Shown here: positions 55,114-63,821 of the stretch, in pieces
Numbering within the stretch: the stretch's first letter is position 1
Layout of the letters: every line of letters begins with the position of its first letter
NCBI GenBank assembly: GCA_900318825.1
Contig: ONMB01000006.1
Coordinates: 1 to 64,000 of the forward strand
Direction of reading: 5' to 3'
DNA: 64,000 bases
DNA from: an uncultured Ruminococcus sp.
GTDB taxonomy: Bacteria; Bacillota; Clostridia; Oscillospirales; Ruminococcaceae
The notes under the pieces: generated by a model
The model's input: only the letters and a program-made list of their open reading frames with translations
Databases searched by the model: none
What the model was told of the DNA's origin: nothing
Translations under genes and position numbers: made by a program

Positions 55114-55977
55114 TCACAGTCCCTTCCTTTCGCTCAGTCGGCTAAGGAGAAGCTCCCTCGCGCTTTCCACGGTAAATACCTCCCTGCCGAAGTCAAAGCC
55201 GCGGCGTTTCAGCTCCATGAAAACCTTTGTTATCTGCGGAACATCAAGTCCTATCTGTGTTATCTCCTCCGCTCTCGCAAAGACCTTTTCCGTCTCATCG
55301 AAGCAGAATACCTTTCCCTCATTCATAACGAGTATGCGGTCGGCAAACGAAGCGACGTCCTCCATACTGTGCGAAACTATGAGAGTGGTATTGCCTGTAC
55401 GGCGGTGATAGGCACGGATATGGCTGAAAATCAGTTCGCGTCCGGCAGGATCAAGTCCGGCAGCCGGCTCGTCAAGAACGAGCACACGCGGCTCCATAGC
55501 CATAACTCCTGCGATAGCGACGCGGCGCTTCTGACCGCCTGAAAGCTCAAACGGCGAACGCTCAAGCAGCTCCTCCGGCAGACCTATGTCATTCGCAGTC
55601 TCAAGGACTCTCCTCTTTATCTCGGCCTCGCTCAACCCCATGTTTTTCGGACCGAACGCGATGTCCTTATAGACCGTCTCCTCAAAGATCTGATATTCCG
55701 GATACTGAAAGACCAGTCCTACCCTGAACCTTACGTCCCTGATGTTCTTTTTGTCCGCCCAGATGTCCTTGCCGTCGAGGATCACCTTTCCGGACGAGGG
55801 CGCGAGCAGACCGTTGAAATGCTGTATCAGAGTGGACTTTCCGGATCCTGTATGTCCCATAACTCCTATCATCTCGCCTTCGTTTATTGTCAGCGAAACG
55901 TGATCCACAGCAGTCTTCTCAAAGGGAGTCCCGACGCTGTAAGTATAAGTAAGTTCCTGAGTTTCAAGTATTGCCAA
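55114..55977 (-). CDS. ecfA2: energy-coupling factor transporter ATPase EcfA2
   Basis: A 287-residue ATPase: Walker A GHTGSGKSTLIQHFNGLL (about 39-56), Q-loop FQYPEYQIFEETV, signature ELSGGQKRRVAIAGVMA and Walker B VLVLDEPAAGLDP. The YPEYQ(I/L)F form of the Q-loop region distinguishes EcfA2 from EcfA1. Forms a heterodimer with EcfA1. Confidence 0.94.
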   Translation of the reverse strand: MAILETQELTYTYSVGTPFEKTAVDHVSLTINEGEMIGVMGHTGSGKSTLIQHFNGLLAPSSGKVILDGKDIWADKKNIRDVRFRVGLVFQYPEYQIFEETVYKDIAFGPKNMGLSEAEIKRRVLETANDIGLPEELLERSPFELSGGQKRRVAIAGVMAMEPRVLVLDEPAAGLDPAGRELIFSHIRAYHRRTGNTTLIVSHSMEDVASFADRILVMNEGKVFCFDETEKVFARAEEITQIGLDVPQITKVFMELKRRGFDFGREVFTVESARELLLSRLSERKGL

Positions 55978-56017
55978 TTGTGGTATCTCCCTTGGTTTGT
56001 GTATTGTTGTGCAGACC

Positions 56018-56854
56018 TCAGCTGCTCAGCAGCCGTGCCAGAGCGTCTGCACACTCCTCGCCGGTGATTATCTCCGGAGAGATGTCATAACCGGCACTTT
56101 TCAGCTCAAATGCAAGCTCTGTGACCTGCGGAACGTCAAGTCCGACAGCTTTGAGCCGTCCGACCTGCGAGAACACCTTCTCAGGCATTCCGTCCATAAT
56201 TATGCTGCCGCCGTCCATAACGACCACTCTGTCGCAGCCGGCAGCTTCCTCCATATAATGAGTGATGAGCAGTACCGTCATACCATGTTCGCGGTTCATA
56301 CGCCTTACCGTCGCAAGGACCTCTTTTCGTCCCTGCGGATCGAGCATTGCCGTTGACTCGTCAAGTATCAGGCACTTCGGCTGCATCGCGATCACTCCTG
56401 CAATAGCGACTCTCTGCTTCTGTCCGCCCGAAAGCTGGCTCGGCGAATGAAGTCTCAGGTCGTACATACCGACCGTTTTCAGAGCCTCATCGACGCGCTC
56501 CCTCATCTCCTCATACGGAACACCGAGGTTTTCCAGTGCAAAGGCGACGTCCTCCTCAACGACCGACGATACTATCTGGTTGTCGGGGTTCTGGAACACC
56601 ATTCCGGCAGTCTGCCTCAGCTCGTAGAGCCGGCTCTCGTCGGCGGTGTCGATGCCGTCAACAGTGACCTTTCCCTCAGTCGGGAGAAGTATGGCATTTA
56701 TGTGCTTGGCAAGTGTGGATTTCCCCGAGCCGTTGTGTCCGAGAACCGCCACGAATTCGCCCTGCTGCACGGTGAGGTCGATGCCCTTGAGCACCTCCTC
56801 CTTACTGTCGCCGTAGCGGAAATGCAGGTTCTCTATCCTGATTATCTCACTCAT
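56018..56854 (-). CDS. ecfA1: energy-coupling factor transporter ATPase EcfA1
   Basis: A 278-residue ATPase: Walker A GHNGSGKSTLAKH (about 38-50), Q-loop FQNPDNQIVSSVVEEDVAFA, signature QLSGGQKQRVAIAGVIA, and Walker B CLILDESTAMLDP with Ser in place of the usual Pro after Glu, as in many EcfA1 proteins. First of the ecfA1-ecfA2-ecfT set for micronutrient import. Confidence 0.94.
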   Translation of the reverse strand: MSEIIRIENLHFRYGDSKEEVLKGIDLTVQQGEFVAVLGHNGSGKSTLAKHINAILLPTEGKVTVDGIDTADESRLYELRQTAGMVFQNPDNQIVSSVVEEDVAFALENLGVPYEEMRERVDEALKTVGMYDLRLHSPSQLSGGQKQRVAIAGVIAMQPKCLILDESTAMLDPQGRKEVLATVRRMNREHGMTVLLITHYMEEAAGCDRVVVMDGGSIIMDGMPEKVFSQVGRLKAVGLDVPQVTELAFELKSAGYDISPEIITGEECADALARLLSS

Positions 56855-56856
56855 TT

Positions 56857-57687
56857 TTAAACCTTGTTTACCTTAATTGTTGATGCTATCTGCAACGCTT
56901 CTTCCTGCGAATTTGCCCTTATCATAGCTGTATATTCAAGATCGGGCTCAACAAAAGCGCTCACCCATAACGAACGGTACTCGTCGTTCTCGGCTTCCTT
57001 CGCAGGATCAAACTTTATACCTGCATAGGTCTCAAAATAGACCGGAACACCGCTTGCTTCGAGGTAGCGCACCCTCGGGAATGACATACCGAATGTACAC
57101 GCCTTGAGCGTTGCAAGATAGTTGAAAGCCTCAGAATTGTCGTCAGACTCGTCCGCTTCCGTCATCGAAAGCAGAGTCTTGTAGGTCGAAAGCTGTGAGC
57201 CGTCCCAGTCAAAGCCCATATCCTGCATATATTTCGCCGTTTTTTCATCGGTAAGGTCGCCGTCCTTCGGGTAACCGAGATCATCAGCCTCACCTTCGAC
57301 TTCGCTGTCATACAAAGTGGAGGTCTCAATCTCAGCAGACCAGTCGTTATCGCCAAAGAACATAACGCCTACCGTATTGTCAGCATTTTTAGCGCTCCTG
57401 ATAGCAGCGCCGCCCTCTTTCATCTCAACGTCCGCCGGCACCTTAAAGGTCAGCTTGCCGTTGGTGATCTCATGCCAGTCCGCCGGTATCTCTCCGGTAT
57501 CAGGCATAGGCTCGGCAGTCATATTGATGCCGGCACGATTATCAAAGTGCGGCATATCGAGCTCAAAGCCGTCGCTCGCCGTTGTAGTCTCTGCTTCCGG
57601 CTGAGAAGAACTCTTATCGTCCTTGCCGCAGGCGGTGACAGAAAATGCCAGAACCGCTGCCGCAAGCATTGCCAGTGTTTTTTTCAT
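56857..57687 (-). CDS. lipoprotein of unknown function
   Basis: A 276-residue lipoprotein: signal peptide with lipobox FSVTACGKD (Cys about 20), a Ser/Thr/Glu linker, then a domain starting near LTFKVPADVEMKEG, reminiscent of the beta-rich domains of many Ruminococcus lipoproteins. It ends 2 bases before ecfA1. The start is at 57687, where GGGAG precedes the ATG; a longer frame would begin in the repeat at 57722. Confidence 0.7.
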   Translation of the reverse strand: MKKTLAMLAAAVLAFSVTACGKDDKSSSQPEAETTTASDGFELDMPHFDNRAGINMTAEPMPDTGEIPADWHEITNGKLTFKVPADVEMKEGGAAIRSAKNADNTVGVMFFGDNDWSAEIETSTLYDSEVEGEADDLGYPKDGDLTDEKTAKYMQDMGFDWDGSQLSTYKTLLSMTEADESDDNSEAFNYLATLKACTFGMSFPRVRYLEASGVPVYFETYAGIKFDPAKEAENDEYRSLWVSAFVEPDLEYTAMIRANSQEEALQIASTIKVNKV

Positions 57688-57721
57688 TTTATCTCCCATA
57701 GAAATTGTATTTATGTTACAC

Positions 57722-57738
57722 GGGACGCCGTCCCCTAC
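57722..57738 (-). repeat. REP-like palindrome
   Basis: On the minus strand GTAGGGGACGGCGTCCC; the palindrome GGGACGCCGTCCC is perfect around its central base. It shares the GTAGGGG lead with units at 35811 and 38300. It lies between the methyltransferase gene end and the lipoprotein start. Confidence 0.6.
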
Positions 57739-57788
57739 GAGCGCTCCGGTCAAACACACCGAAACGATCAACGTGGTCACCCGCGGGG

Positions 57789-58652
57789 TTAACCCTCCCA
57801 GATGGCGGTAGAGCCGCAGGGCAGTGTCATTCCGGTGGACTTTACCGGCAGACCTATCTCGTCAAAGGTGACATTTCCGCCGAATTTACCTGTGAGTACG
57901 CTTCCGAGGATATAGCCCATAACAGATGGTGAAAGTCCAGTAGTATAGCTGTTTATCAGGAAGAGCAGCGGATCGTCGGAGAGGACTCCGGCGCACAGCT
58001 TCACAAGGTCATAAACGCAGTTCTCGAGCTTCCATATCTCGCCGCCCGGACCTCTGCCGTAGCTTGGCGGATCCATAATGACCGCGTCGTACTTCCTGCC
58101 GCGGCGTATCTCACGCGCGATGAACTTCTCGCAGTCGTCCACTATCCAGCGGACAGGCTTGTCCGAAAGTCCGGAAGCAGCAGCATTCTCCCTCGCCCAC
58201 TGCACCATGCCCTTTGAAGCGTCAACATGGCACACCGAAGCACCGGCATTCGCACATGCAAGCGTAGCTCCGCCAGTGTAGGCGAAGAGGTTGAGGACGT
58301 TTATCTCACGGCCGGCATTTCTTATCTTGTCAGCCATAAAGTCCCAGTTCACAGCCTGTTCCGGGAAAAGTCCCGTGTGCTTGAAGCCGGTCGGGCGTAT
58401 ATTAAATCTCAGGTCGCCGTAGCTGATGATCCACGACTCCGAGAGCTTTCTGCGGAATTCCCACTGACCGCCGCCCTTATCGGAACGGTGGTAATGACCG
58501 TCGGCGTTTTTCCATAGGGGATCGAGCCTGTCGGTTTTCCAGATGATCTGCGGATCAGGTCTGACGAGGCTGACATCTCCCCATTTTTCGAGCTTTTCGC
58601 CGTCGGAAGTATCGAGTATCACATAATCTTTCCAGTTTTCAGCTGTTCTCAA
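57789..58652 (-). CDS. class I SAM-dependent methyltransferase (RlmI-related)
   Basis: A 287-residue protein with the SAM-binding motif VLNLFAYTGGATLACANAGA (about 120-139), the acidic motif II VCHVDASKGMVQWA, and the catalytic MDPPSYGRG segment shared with 23S rRNA cytosine methyltransferases. It lacks the N-terminal PUA domain of RlmI; a beta-strand N-terminal part of about 100 residues takes its place. Last gene of the ruv operon. Confidence 0.85.
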   Translation of the reverse strand: MRTAENWKDYVILDTSDGEKLEKWGDVSLVRPDPQIIWKTDRLDPLWKNADGHYHRSDKGGGQWEFRRKLSESWIISYGDLRFNIRPTGFKHTGLFPEQAVNWDFMADKIRNAGREINVLNLFAYTGGATLACANAGASVCHVDASKGMVQWARENAAASGLSDKPVRWIVDDCEKFIAREIRRGRKYDAVIMDPPSYGRGPGGEIWKLENCVYDLVKLCAGVLSDDPLLFLINSYTTGLSPSVMGYILGSVLTGKFGGNVTFDEIGLPVKSTGMTLPCGSTAIWEG

Positions 58653-58674
58653 GACAAATTCTCCTTAATAACGG

Positions 58675-60045
58675 TCAATTCTTAGAAACATGACACTCAG
58701 ACTTTATCGTCTGTGCCGTTTCCATAGCCATTTCGTTTATTTCAGCGAAATCCGGTCCCTCGACGAGGACTCGGATAAAGGGCTCAGTGCCGCCGGCTTC
58801 ACGGACGACTATGCGTCCTGCCGAACCGAGCTTCTCCTCGTTATCCCTGATGATACCGGTAATGACCGCGTTATTTTTCCATATCTCCTTTTTCAGAGGT
58901 GAGATCCTCACATTTATGACCACCTGCGGAAGGCGGTTCAGTTCTCCGGCAAGCTCGCTGAGCTTTCTGCCGGTTTTCTTCATTATTGCAAGAAGTCTCG
59001 CACCGCATAGCTGACCGTCCCCGACCGAGGAGTCGTTCAGGAAGATGATATGTCCGCTCTTTTCGCCGCCGAGACTGCACTCCTCCTCGAGCATACGGTC
59101 AAGGACGTACCTGTCGCCGGTACCGGAGGTGAGTACCCTTATGCCGTTGTCGCGGGCGAAGTTGAACAGTCCGAGACTGCTCATATAGTTAACGACGATA
59201 GTGTCGTCGCGCAGCTCGCCTCTGGCTTTCATAGCCTTGGCAAATATCGCAAGGAGGCTGTCTCCGTCGGCGAGCTTGCCGTTCTCATCGACAGCAATAC
59301 AGCAAAAACCCTCGCTGTCAAAGGCGAGTCCGCAGTCGCAGAAATTAGCCGGGACGAAGTCCATGAGCCGCTCGAGATTTGTCGTAGCCGGCTGGAAAAC
59401 GTCCTGTTCAAAGTCCTCGTCGGGCTCCGGAAGCACGAAGACCTCCGCTCCGAGCTCTGTAAACAGCCTTTCTGCGGTAGTATCAGCACAGCTCCCCGAA
59501 CAGTCGAGAGCTACTCTGAGTCCCGAAAGATCGGCGGAGACCAGTTCCTTGATATGTTCTATGTATCTGTCGGAAGCATCGTCGCTGCGGAGCATTCTTC
59601 CCATTTCTGAACGCGGACGCGCCAGAGCGGAATTTGCTCCCACACCGAAAACGAGCTCCTCTATCTGCTCCTCGGTAGCTTTAGGAAAACGCCTGCCGTC
59701 CGGGGAATATATGCGTATACCGCTCGAATTCCCGTCCGCACCAGTTGAGGATATCATAATGCAGGCGTCAGCGTCGAGAACCTTGGTAAGCCACGCAGCA
59801 GCCGGTGCAGGTACGGGACCGAGTCCCTCTGCGTCGGCGCCGGCTGAACATATACCGGCACATACTGCGGCTTCAAGTATATCGGAGGACAGCTTGCCGT
59901 CCTTGCCGATAAGTATCTTTGATCTTTTGCCCTCACCGCCCGAAAGTACGGCAGCGGAGGCTCTTCCTGCCTGCATTGCTATCTCGCAGGTCAGGTCGGC
60001 GACAGTATTGCCCCTGGCACTGTCTGTTCCGAATAGTCTTGACAT
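58675..60045 (-). CDS. phosphoglucosamine-mutase-like protein with degenerate active site
   Basis: A 456-residue alpha-D-phosphohexomutase fold. It starts MSRLFGTDSARGN and keeps the sugar-binding LGGEKSGHII and the end GGTEPFIRVLVEG. Odd: the catalytic serine loop, normally SASHNP, reads SSTGAD (Thr101 where the phosphoserine should be), and the Mg2+ loop, normally DGDGDR, reads DSEGFC (243-248). The frame is intact and codon use is normal, so this is not a decaying pseudogene. It probably does not do the mutase reaction. A true GlmM must be elsewhere. Confidence 0.85.
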   Translation of the reverse strand: MSRLFGTDSARGNTVADLTCEIAMQAGRASAAVLSGGEGKRSKILIGKDGKLSSDILEAAVCAGICSAGADAEGLGPVPAPAAAWLTKVLDADACIMISSTGADGNSSGIRIYSPDGRRFPKATEEQIEELVFGVGANSALARPRSEMGRMLRSDDASDRYIEHIKELVSADLSGLRVALDCSGSCADTTAERLFTELGAEVFVLPEPDEDFEQDVFQPATTNLERLMDFVPANFCDCGLAFDSEGFCCIAVDENGKLADGDSLLAIFAKAMKARGELRDDTIVVNYMSSLGLFNFARDNGIRVLTSGTGDRYVLDRMLEEECSLGGEKSGHIIFLNDSSVGDGQLCGARLLAIMKKTGRKLSELAGELNRLPQVVINVRISPLKKEIWKNNAVITGIIRDNEEKLGSAGRIVVREAGGTEPFIRVLVEGPDFAEINEMAMETAQTIKSECHVSKN

Positions 60046-60060
60046 TTGTTATACTCCTGT

Positions 60061-60591
60061 TTATATATCTGTATCTGTATTTATAGTGTAGATCGCAATG
60101 GGCTTTCTCTTTCCGGCAAAGGTCCCAAAGTCCGCGCAGAGCTGGGCTTCGCTGCGGTTATTGTAGCGGTTGTAGACTCTTATGCCGCCCTCCTCGCGCA
60201 CACAGAACACCGTATGTATCGAGGAAAGGAAAGGTCTGCCTGTCCAGTAGCTGACGATGAACGCCTTTTCTCCGCGGTAAACGCCGGTGCGGACACAGTC
60301 TGCGCCGAAATATCTCAGTGCCCTGTCGATCCTGCCGGCATAGCAGCCGAATATGCCCATAAGCATACGGAAGCGCTCCATATACAGGGCTATCTCCGGC
60401 AGAGGAGCGTTCTTCCCGAGCCACGCAAGAGCGTTGTAGACCGAGATGACCTCACAGCCGTTGAAGCTCATACGGCAGAGCCCGTAACGCAGCTGTGAAA
60501 CTGCTCCGAGCCCCTGTCCGTTTATCATTTCACCATTCACCGGCAGTCCGCAGCATTTGCAGTTATACCGGTAGTTATGTTCTTTCAGCAT
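60061..60591 (-). CDS. C39-like cysteine-peptidase-fold protein, unknown role
   Basis: A 176-residue protein starting 1 base after the ruvB stop. NGCEVISVYNALAWLG (Cys46), HTVF (His126) and RVYNRYNN (Asn141 or 144) form the order Cys-His-Asn expected of papain/C39-like folds. CKCCG near residue 11 may bind metal. There is no signal peptide, so it acts in the cytosol. A longer frame to 60768 overlaps ruvB and is not used. The enzymatic role is inference from motif order only. Confidence 0.6.
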   Translation of the reverse strand: MLKEHNYRYNCKCCGLPVNGEMINGQGLGAVSQLRYGLCRMSFNGCEVISVYNALAWLGKNAPLPEIALYMERFRMLMGIFGCYAGRIDRALRYFGADCVRTGVYRGEKAFIVSYWTGRPFLSSIHTVFCVREEGGIRVYNRYNNRSEAQLCADFGTFAGKRKPIAIYTINTDTDI

Positions 60592-60592
60592 A

Positions 60593-61642
60593 TCAGAGCG
60601 AGAGCTGTCCGTCGTTCGTCTGCTCAGGCGCCTTGAAGCCGAGATGCTCGTAGGCAAGCCTTGTGGCACATCTTCCGCGCGGAGTTCTTCCGAGGAAACC
60701 GAGCTGCATAAGAAACGGCTCGCAGATGTCCTCAAGTGTAACGGACTCCTCGCCGATAGCCGAAGCAAGCGTTTCGAGTCCCACAGGACCGCCGCCGTAG
60801 CCCTTGATTATCATTTCGAGCATACGCCTGTCGAGGCTGTCGAGCCCGAGGTTGTCTATCTCGAGACGGCTGAGGGCAATAGAAGCTATCTCCCTCGTTA
60901 TCTGACCGTTGCCCATAACATCGGCAAAATCGCGGACTCTCTTCAGCAGGCGATTAGCGATACGCGGTGTACCTCTTGCGCGTCCTGCTATCTCCGCAGC
61001 ACCGTCAGTCTCGCAGGGGATACCCAGTATCATCGCGCTCCTGCGGACGATATCCGTGAGGTCCTCCTTTGAATAGAGCTCCAGACGCTCGATAACGCCG
61101 AAGCGGTCGCGCAGAGGCGCAGAGAGCTGTCCCGCACGGGTAGTAGCTCCGATGAGCGTAAAGGGCTTGAGGTCCATTCGTATCGAACGCGCCGAAGGAC
61201 CTTTACCTATGATTATGTCAATAACTCTGTCCTCGAGAGCCGGGTAGAGTATCTCCTCTACCGCTCTTGAAAGGCGGTGTATCTCGTCTATGAAGAGGAC
61301 GTCGTTGTCCGAAAGGCTCGTCAGCAGCGAAACGAGGTCGCCGGGCTTTTCGATAGCGGGACCTGTCGTAACGCGCAGATTTACGCCCAGTTCGTGGGCG
61401 ATGATGCCTGAAAGCGTAGTCTTGCCGAGTCCGGGAGGACCGTACAGCAGAACGTGGTCAAGGGGTTCGCCGCGGCGTTTAGCCGCTTCGATGTATATGG
61501 CGATCTTCTCCTTGACCTTCTCCTGACCGACATAGTCGTGGAGAGTCTGAGGGCGGAGCGTTACCTCGATATCGCCGTCCTCCTGGATATTCTCCGGAGA
61601 TATGACTCTCGGAGCAAACTCCATATCTTCAGTCTGTATCAT
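60593..61642 (-). CDS. ruvB: Holliday junction branch-migration ATPase RuvB
   Basis: A 349-residue AAA+ motor: Walker [14 protein letters not shown], Walker [13 protein letters not shown], sensor 1 [10 protein letters not shown], arginine finger PLRDRFG, C-terminal winged helix with [12 protein letters not shown] and [10 protein letters not shown]. It works with RuvA on Holliday junctions. It is separated from ruvA by an sseB-like gene. Confidence 0.97.
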   Translation of the reverse strand: MIQTEDMEFAPRVISPENIQEDGDIEVTLRPQTLHDYVGQEKVKEKIAIYIEAAKRRGEPLDHVLLYGPPGLGKTTLSGIIAHELGVNLRVTTGPAIEKPGDLVSLLTSLSDNDVLFIDEIHRLSRAVEEILYPALEDRVIDIIIGKGPSARSIRMDLKPFTLIGATTRAGQLSAPLRDRFGVIERLELYSKEDLTDIVRRSAMILGIPCETDGAAEIAGRARGTPRIANRLLKRVRDFADVMGNGQITREIASIALSRLEIDNLGLDSLDRRMLEMIIKGYGGGPVGLETLASAIGEESVTLEDICEPFLMQLGFLGRTPRGRCATRLAYEHLGFKAPEQTNDGQLSL

Positions 61643-61764
61643 TGTTTCACCTTAATTTTGATCCGGGATCCTGACGTTTGAATGACGAATTATAGCTGAT
61701 ATACTGCCGCATATATTATAGTTTCAGAAGGGAATGTAGTGTGTTCTGGATCCGGTATCAAAGA

Positions 61765-62496
61765 TCATTTTTCAAAGTAGCGCTTCTTGCGGACATAGAA
61801 GGGATCTACCGTTTCGGCAGCCTTCTTGCCCATATCCTGCTCATAGCTGATGAAGCAGAGGTGTTCGTTTGCCTTGACCGTCTTTGAGAGGTACTTGGAG
61901 AGGGGCACGAAGAGCTTTCTCGTGCTTCCCATCATATCGAGCACCATAAGTATCTGCGGTCTTTCGCAGCCCTTTATCATTTCCATTATGAAGGCGCGGT
62001 CAACATTGGGCTGCTTGGAGAGAAACTTCGTTGCAGCCTTTGTGATATGGCTGACGGAGTGCTCCACCGGGCGGTAGGAGATCGTATCGGCCTCGTTGTA
62101 GGAGATAGCCTTTATCTTGAGGTTCCTTGCAACGAGGAGTATGCTCTTTATCTCCTGTGAGGAGAATTCCTTACCGTAGGAATTCGGGTTGAGTACCGCG
62201 GAAACTGACTGTATGAGGTCGAAGAGACGCAGGCAGTTGATCTTGTAGCAGTCAACATATCTCTTTGCGAACTGCTGGAGTGCGCGGTAGCTTGTGAAGA
62301 ACGGGATAAAAACATCGCCGTCGGGGTTCTGAGTGGTAATGAGCTCGAGCTGGATACCGCCCTCAGCTCTGTCACGCTCCTGTTTTACAGGGTTTTTACA
62401 GATAACATATACGTCACTCTTTATAAGCGTCTGGAGGAACACCGATCTCTTTGACGGGTCCTTGATCGCGGCTTTCAATAATTCGTCAAGATTCAT
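61765..62496 (-). CDS. SseB-family protein
   Basis: A 243-residue cytosolic protein. The N-terminal half (1-125) has FLQTLIKSDVYVICKNPV and FIPFFTSYRALQQFA, typical of the SseB N-terminal domain; the C-terminal half resembles the SseB C-terminal domain. In E. coli SseB changes serine tolerance; its mechanism is unknown. Inserted between ruvA and ruvB in this operon. Confidence 0.78.
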   Translation of the reverse strand: MNLDELLKAAIKDPSKRSVFLQTLIKSDVYVICKNPVKQERDRAEGGIQLELITTQNPDGDVFIPFFTSYRALQQFAKRYVDCYKINCLRLFDLIQSVSAVLNPNSYGKEFSSQEIKSILLVARNLKIKAISYNEADTISYRPVEHSVSHITKAATKFLSKQPNVDRAFIMEMIKGCERPQILMVLDMMGSTRKLFVPLSKYLSKTVKANEHLCFISYEQDMGKKAAETVDPFYVRKKRYFEK

Positions 62497-62526
62497 AATA
62501 GATTCTTCCCTTCTGTATGGATTCTC

Positions 62527-63150
62527 TTAACGCGAGTTCTTAGCTGTCATTATCCTTAAAGTTTCTTTTATCAATTCCTGAGTGCTCAGAGACGGATCGA
62601 GCTTGCCGAGAATAGGAGCAGCTTCGCCCTGAGAGTATCCGAGGACCATAAGTGCCTCGAGAGCCTCTGTTACAGCAGAGCCGGCAGTTCCCTGCGGCAG
62701 GGAACCGAAATCGTCCGCGTCGGCAGCGATGCTTCCGCTTATCGCCTCTGACGAGACCTTGTCCTTTAGCTCAAGCACTATGCGCTGAGCCGTCTTTGCA
62801 CCGATACCCTTTGTCTTTGTGAAAGATTTGCTGTCGCCGGAAGCCACAAGAAACGCAAAGCGTTCCGGCGTTACGTCAGAAAGTATCGAGAGCGCAGCCT
62901 TAGGACCTACTCCCGAGACCGATATGAGCAACCTGAAGCAGCTCAGCTCCTGAAGAGTAGCAAAGCCGAACAGCTCGACGGCGTCCTCCCTGACGTACAG
63001 GTGAGTATATACAACAGCCTCGCTGCCGGTCTCGCCGAGAGCAGCGGCTGTATTGTACGAAATCTTGCAGCCGTATCCGACGCCTGCACATTCTATTACG
63101 GCAAAGCCCAGTTCCTTTACTGTGAGCCTGCCTCTCAAACTGTATATCAT
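62527..63150 (-). CDS. ruvA: Holliday junction DNA helicase subunit RuvA
   Basis: A 207-residue tetrameric junction-binding protein: OB fold (1-62), two helix-hairpin-helix motifs (VSGVGPKAALSIL and TKGIGAKTAQRIVLELKDK, about 70-130) and the RuvB-contact domain III (about 158-205, EALEALMVLGYSQGEA). Confidence 0.96.
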   Translation of the reverse strand: MIYSLRGRLTVKELGFAVIECAGVGYGCKISYNTAAALGETGSEAVVYTHLYVREDAVELFGFATLQELSCFRLLISVSGVGPKAALSILSDVTPERFAFLVASGDSKSFTKTKGIGAKTAQRIVLELKDKVSSEAISGSIAADADDFGSLPQGTAGSAVTEALEALMVLGYSQGEAAPILGKLDPSLSTQELIKETLRIMTAKNSR

Positions 63151-63174
63151 AAGTTTTTCCTCTGTTTCAAGGTT

Positions 63175-63669
63175 TTATGACCAGCGGACTGAATGTCCAT
63201 GGCATATTGCGATAGCGAGAGCGTCAGCAGCGTCATCGGGCTTGGGTATCTGTGCAAGGTTGAGTATCTGCCGCGTCATTTCCATGACCTGTTTCTTTTC
63301 AGCCTTGCCGTAGCCTGTTACCGAGACCTTTACCTGAAGAGGGGTATATTCCGCGACTGGTATGTTCCTCCTCGCGGCAGAGAGCACTGTAACTCCCCTT
63401 GCCTGTGCAACGTCGATAGCGGTCTTCTGGTTGGAGGTGAAGTAAAGCCGTTCGATAGCCATACAATCGGGCTTGAACTTGTCAAAGATGAACTCGATGT
63501 CCTCATAGATCGCCCTGAGCCTTTCCGGGAAGGGCGTTCCGGCTTCTGTGAGCACTGCTCCGTATTCTATCGGGGTGAACCTCACACCGTCGTAATCAAG
63601 GACTCCGAAGCCCACTATCGCGTAGCCCGGATCCACACCAAGTATCCTGATATTCTTCACTTTCCGCAC
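63175..63669 (-). CDS. ruvC: crossover junction endodeoxyribonuclease RuvC
   Basis: Cuts Holliday junctions. About 164 residues. Catalytic acidic residues are visible in ILGVDPGYA, MAIERLYF and PDDAADALAIAICHGH. The start is set at GTG 63669, with GAAGG close upstream; a GTG at 63660 is possible. The open frame extends upstream to 63819 but would cross the promoter. Confidence 0.94.
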   Translation of the reverse strand: MRKVKNIRILGVDPGYAIVGFGVLDYDGVRFTPIEYGAVLTEAGTPFPERLRAIYEDIEFIFDKFKPDCMAIERLYFTSNQKTAIDVAQARGVTVLSAARRNIPVAEYTPLQVKVSVTGYGKAEKKQVMEMTRQILNLAQIPKPDDAADALAIAICHGHSVRWS

Positions 63670-63711
63670 CGTACCTTCGTATAAATACAACTTCTCACTA
63701 TATACTTTATT

Positions 63712-63741
63712 ATTATACCACACATCAGAGCATCTTTGCAA
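63712..63741 (-). promoter_or_regulatory. promoter of the ruv operon
   Basis: TTGCAA (63736-63741), 18-base spacer, TATAAT (63712-63717) on the minus strand, about 43 bases before the GTG start. Confidence 0.65.
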
Positions 63742-63760
63742 TATATTTATTCTAATTTTA

Positions 63761-63789
63761 TTGATTTTCACAAAAAAACCTGTTATAAT
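63761..63789 (+). promoter_or_regulatory. promoter of the chorismate mutase gene
   Basis: TTGATT (63761-63766), 17-base spacer, TATAAT (63784-63789), divergent from the ruv promoter and 32 bases before the ATG. Confidence 0.72.
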
Positions 63790-63821
63790 GTATGTTGTGA
63801 AATTATTACCGGAGGTCATAT

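Noticed and set aside
54426..55145. 239-codon plus-strand ORF opposite ecfT
   Set aside because: Antisense shadow, rich in Tyr/His/Arg, without start signals.
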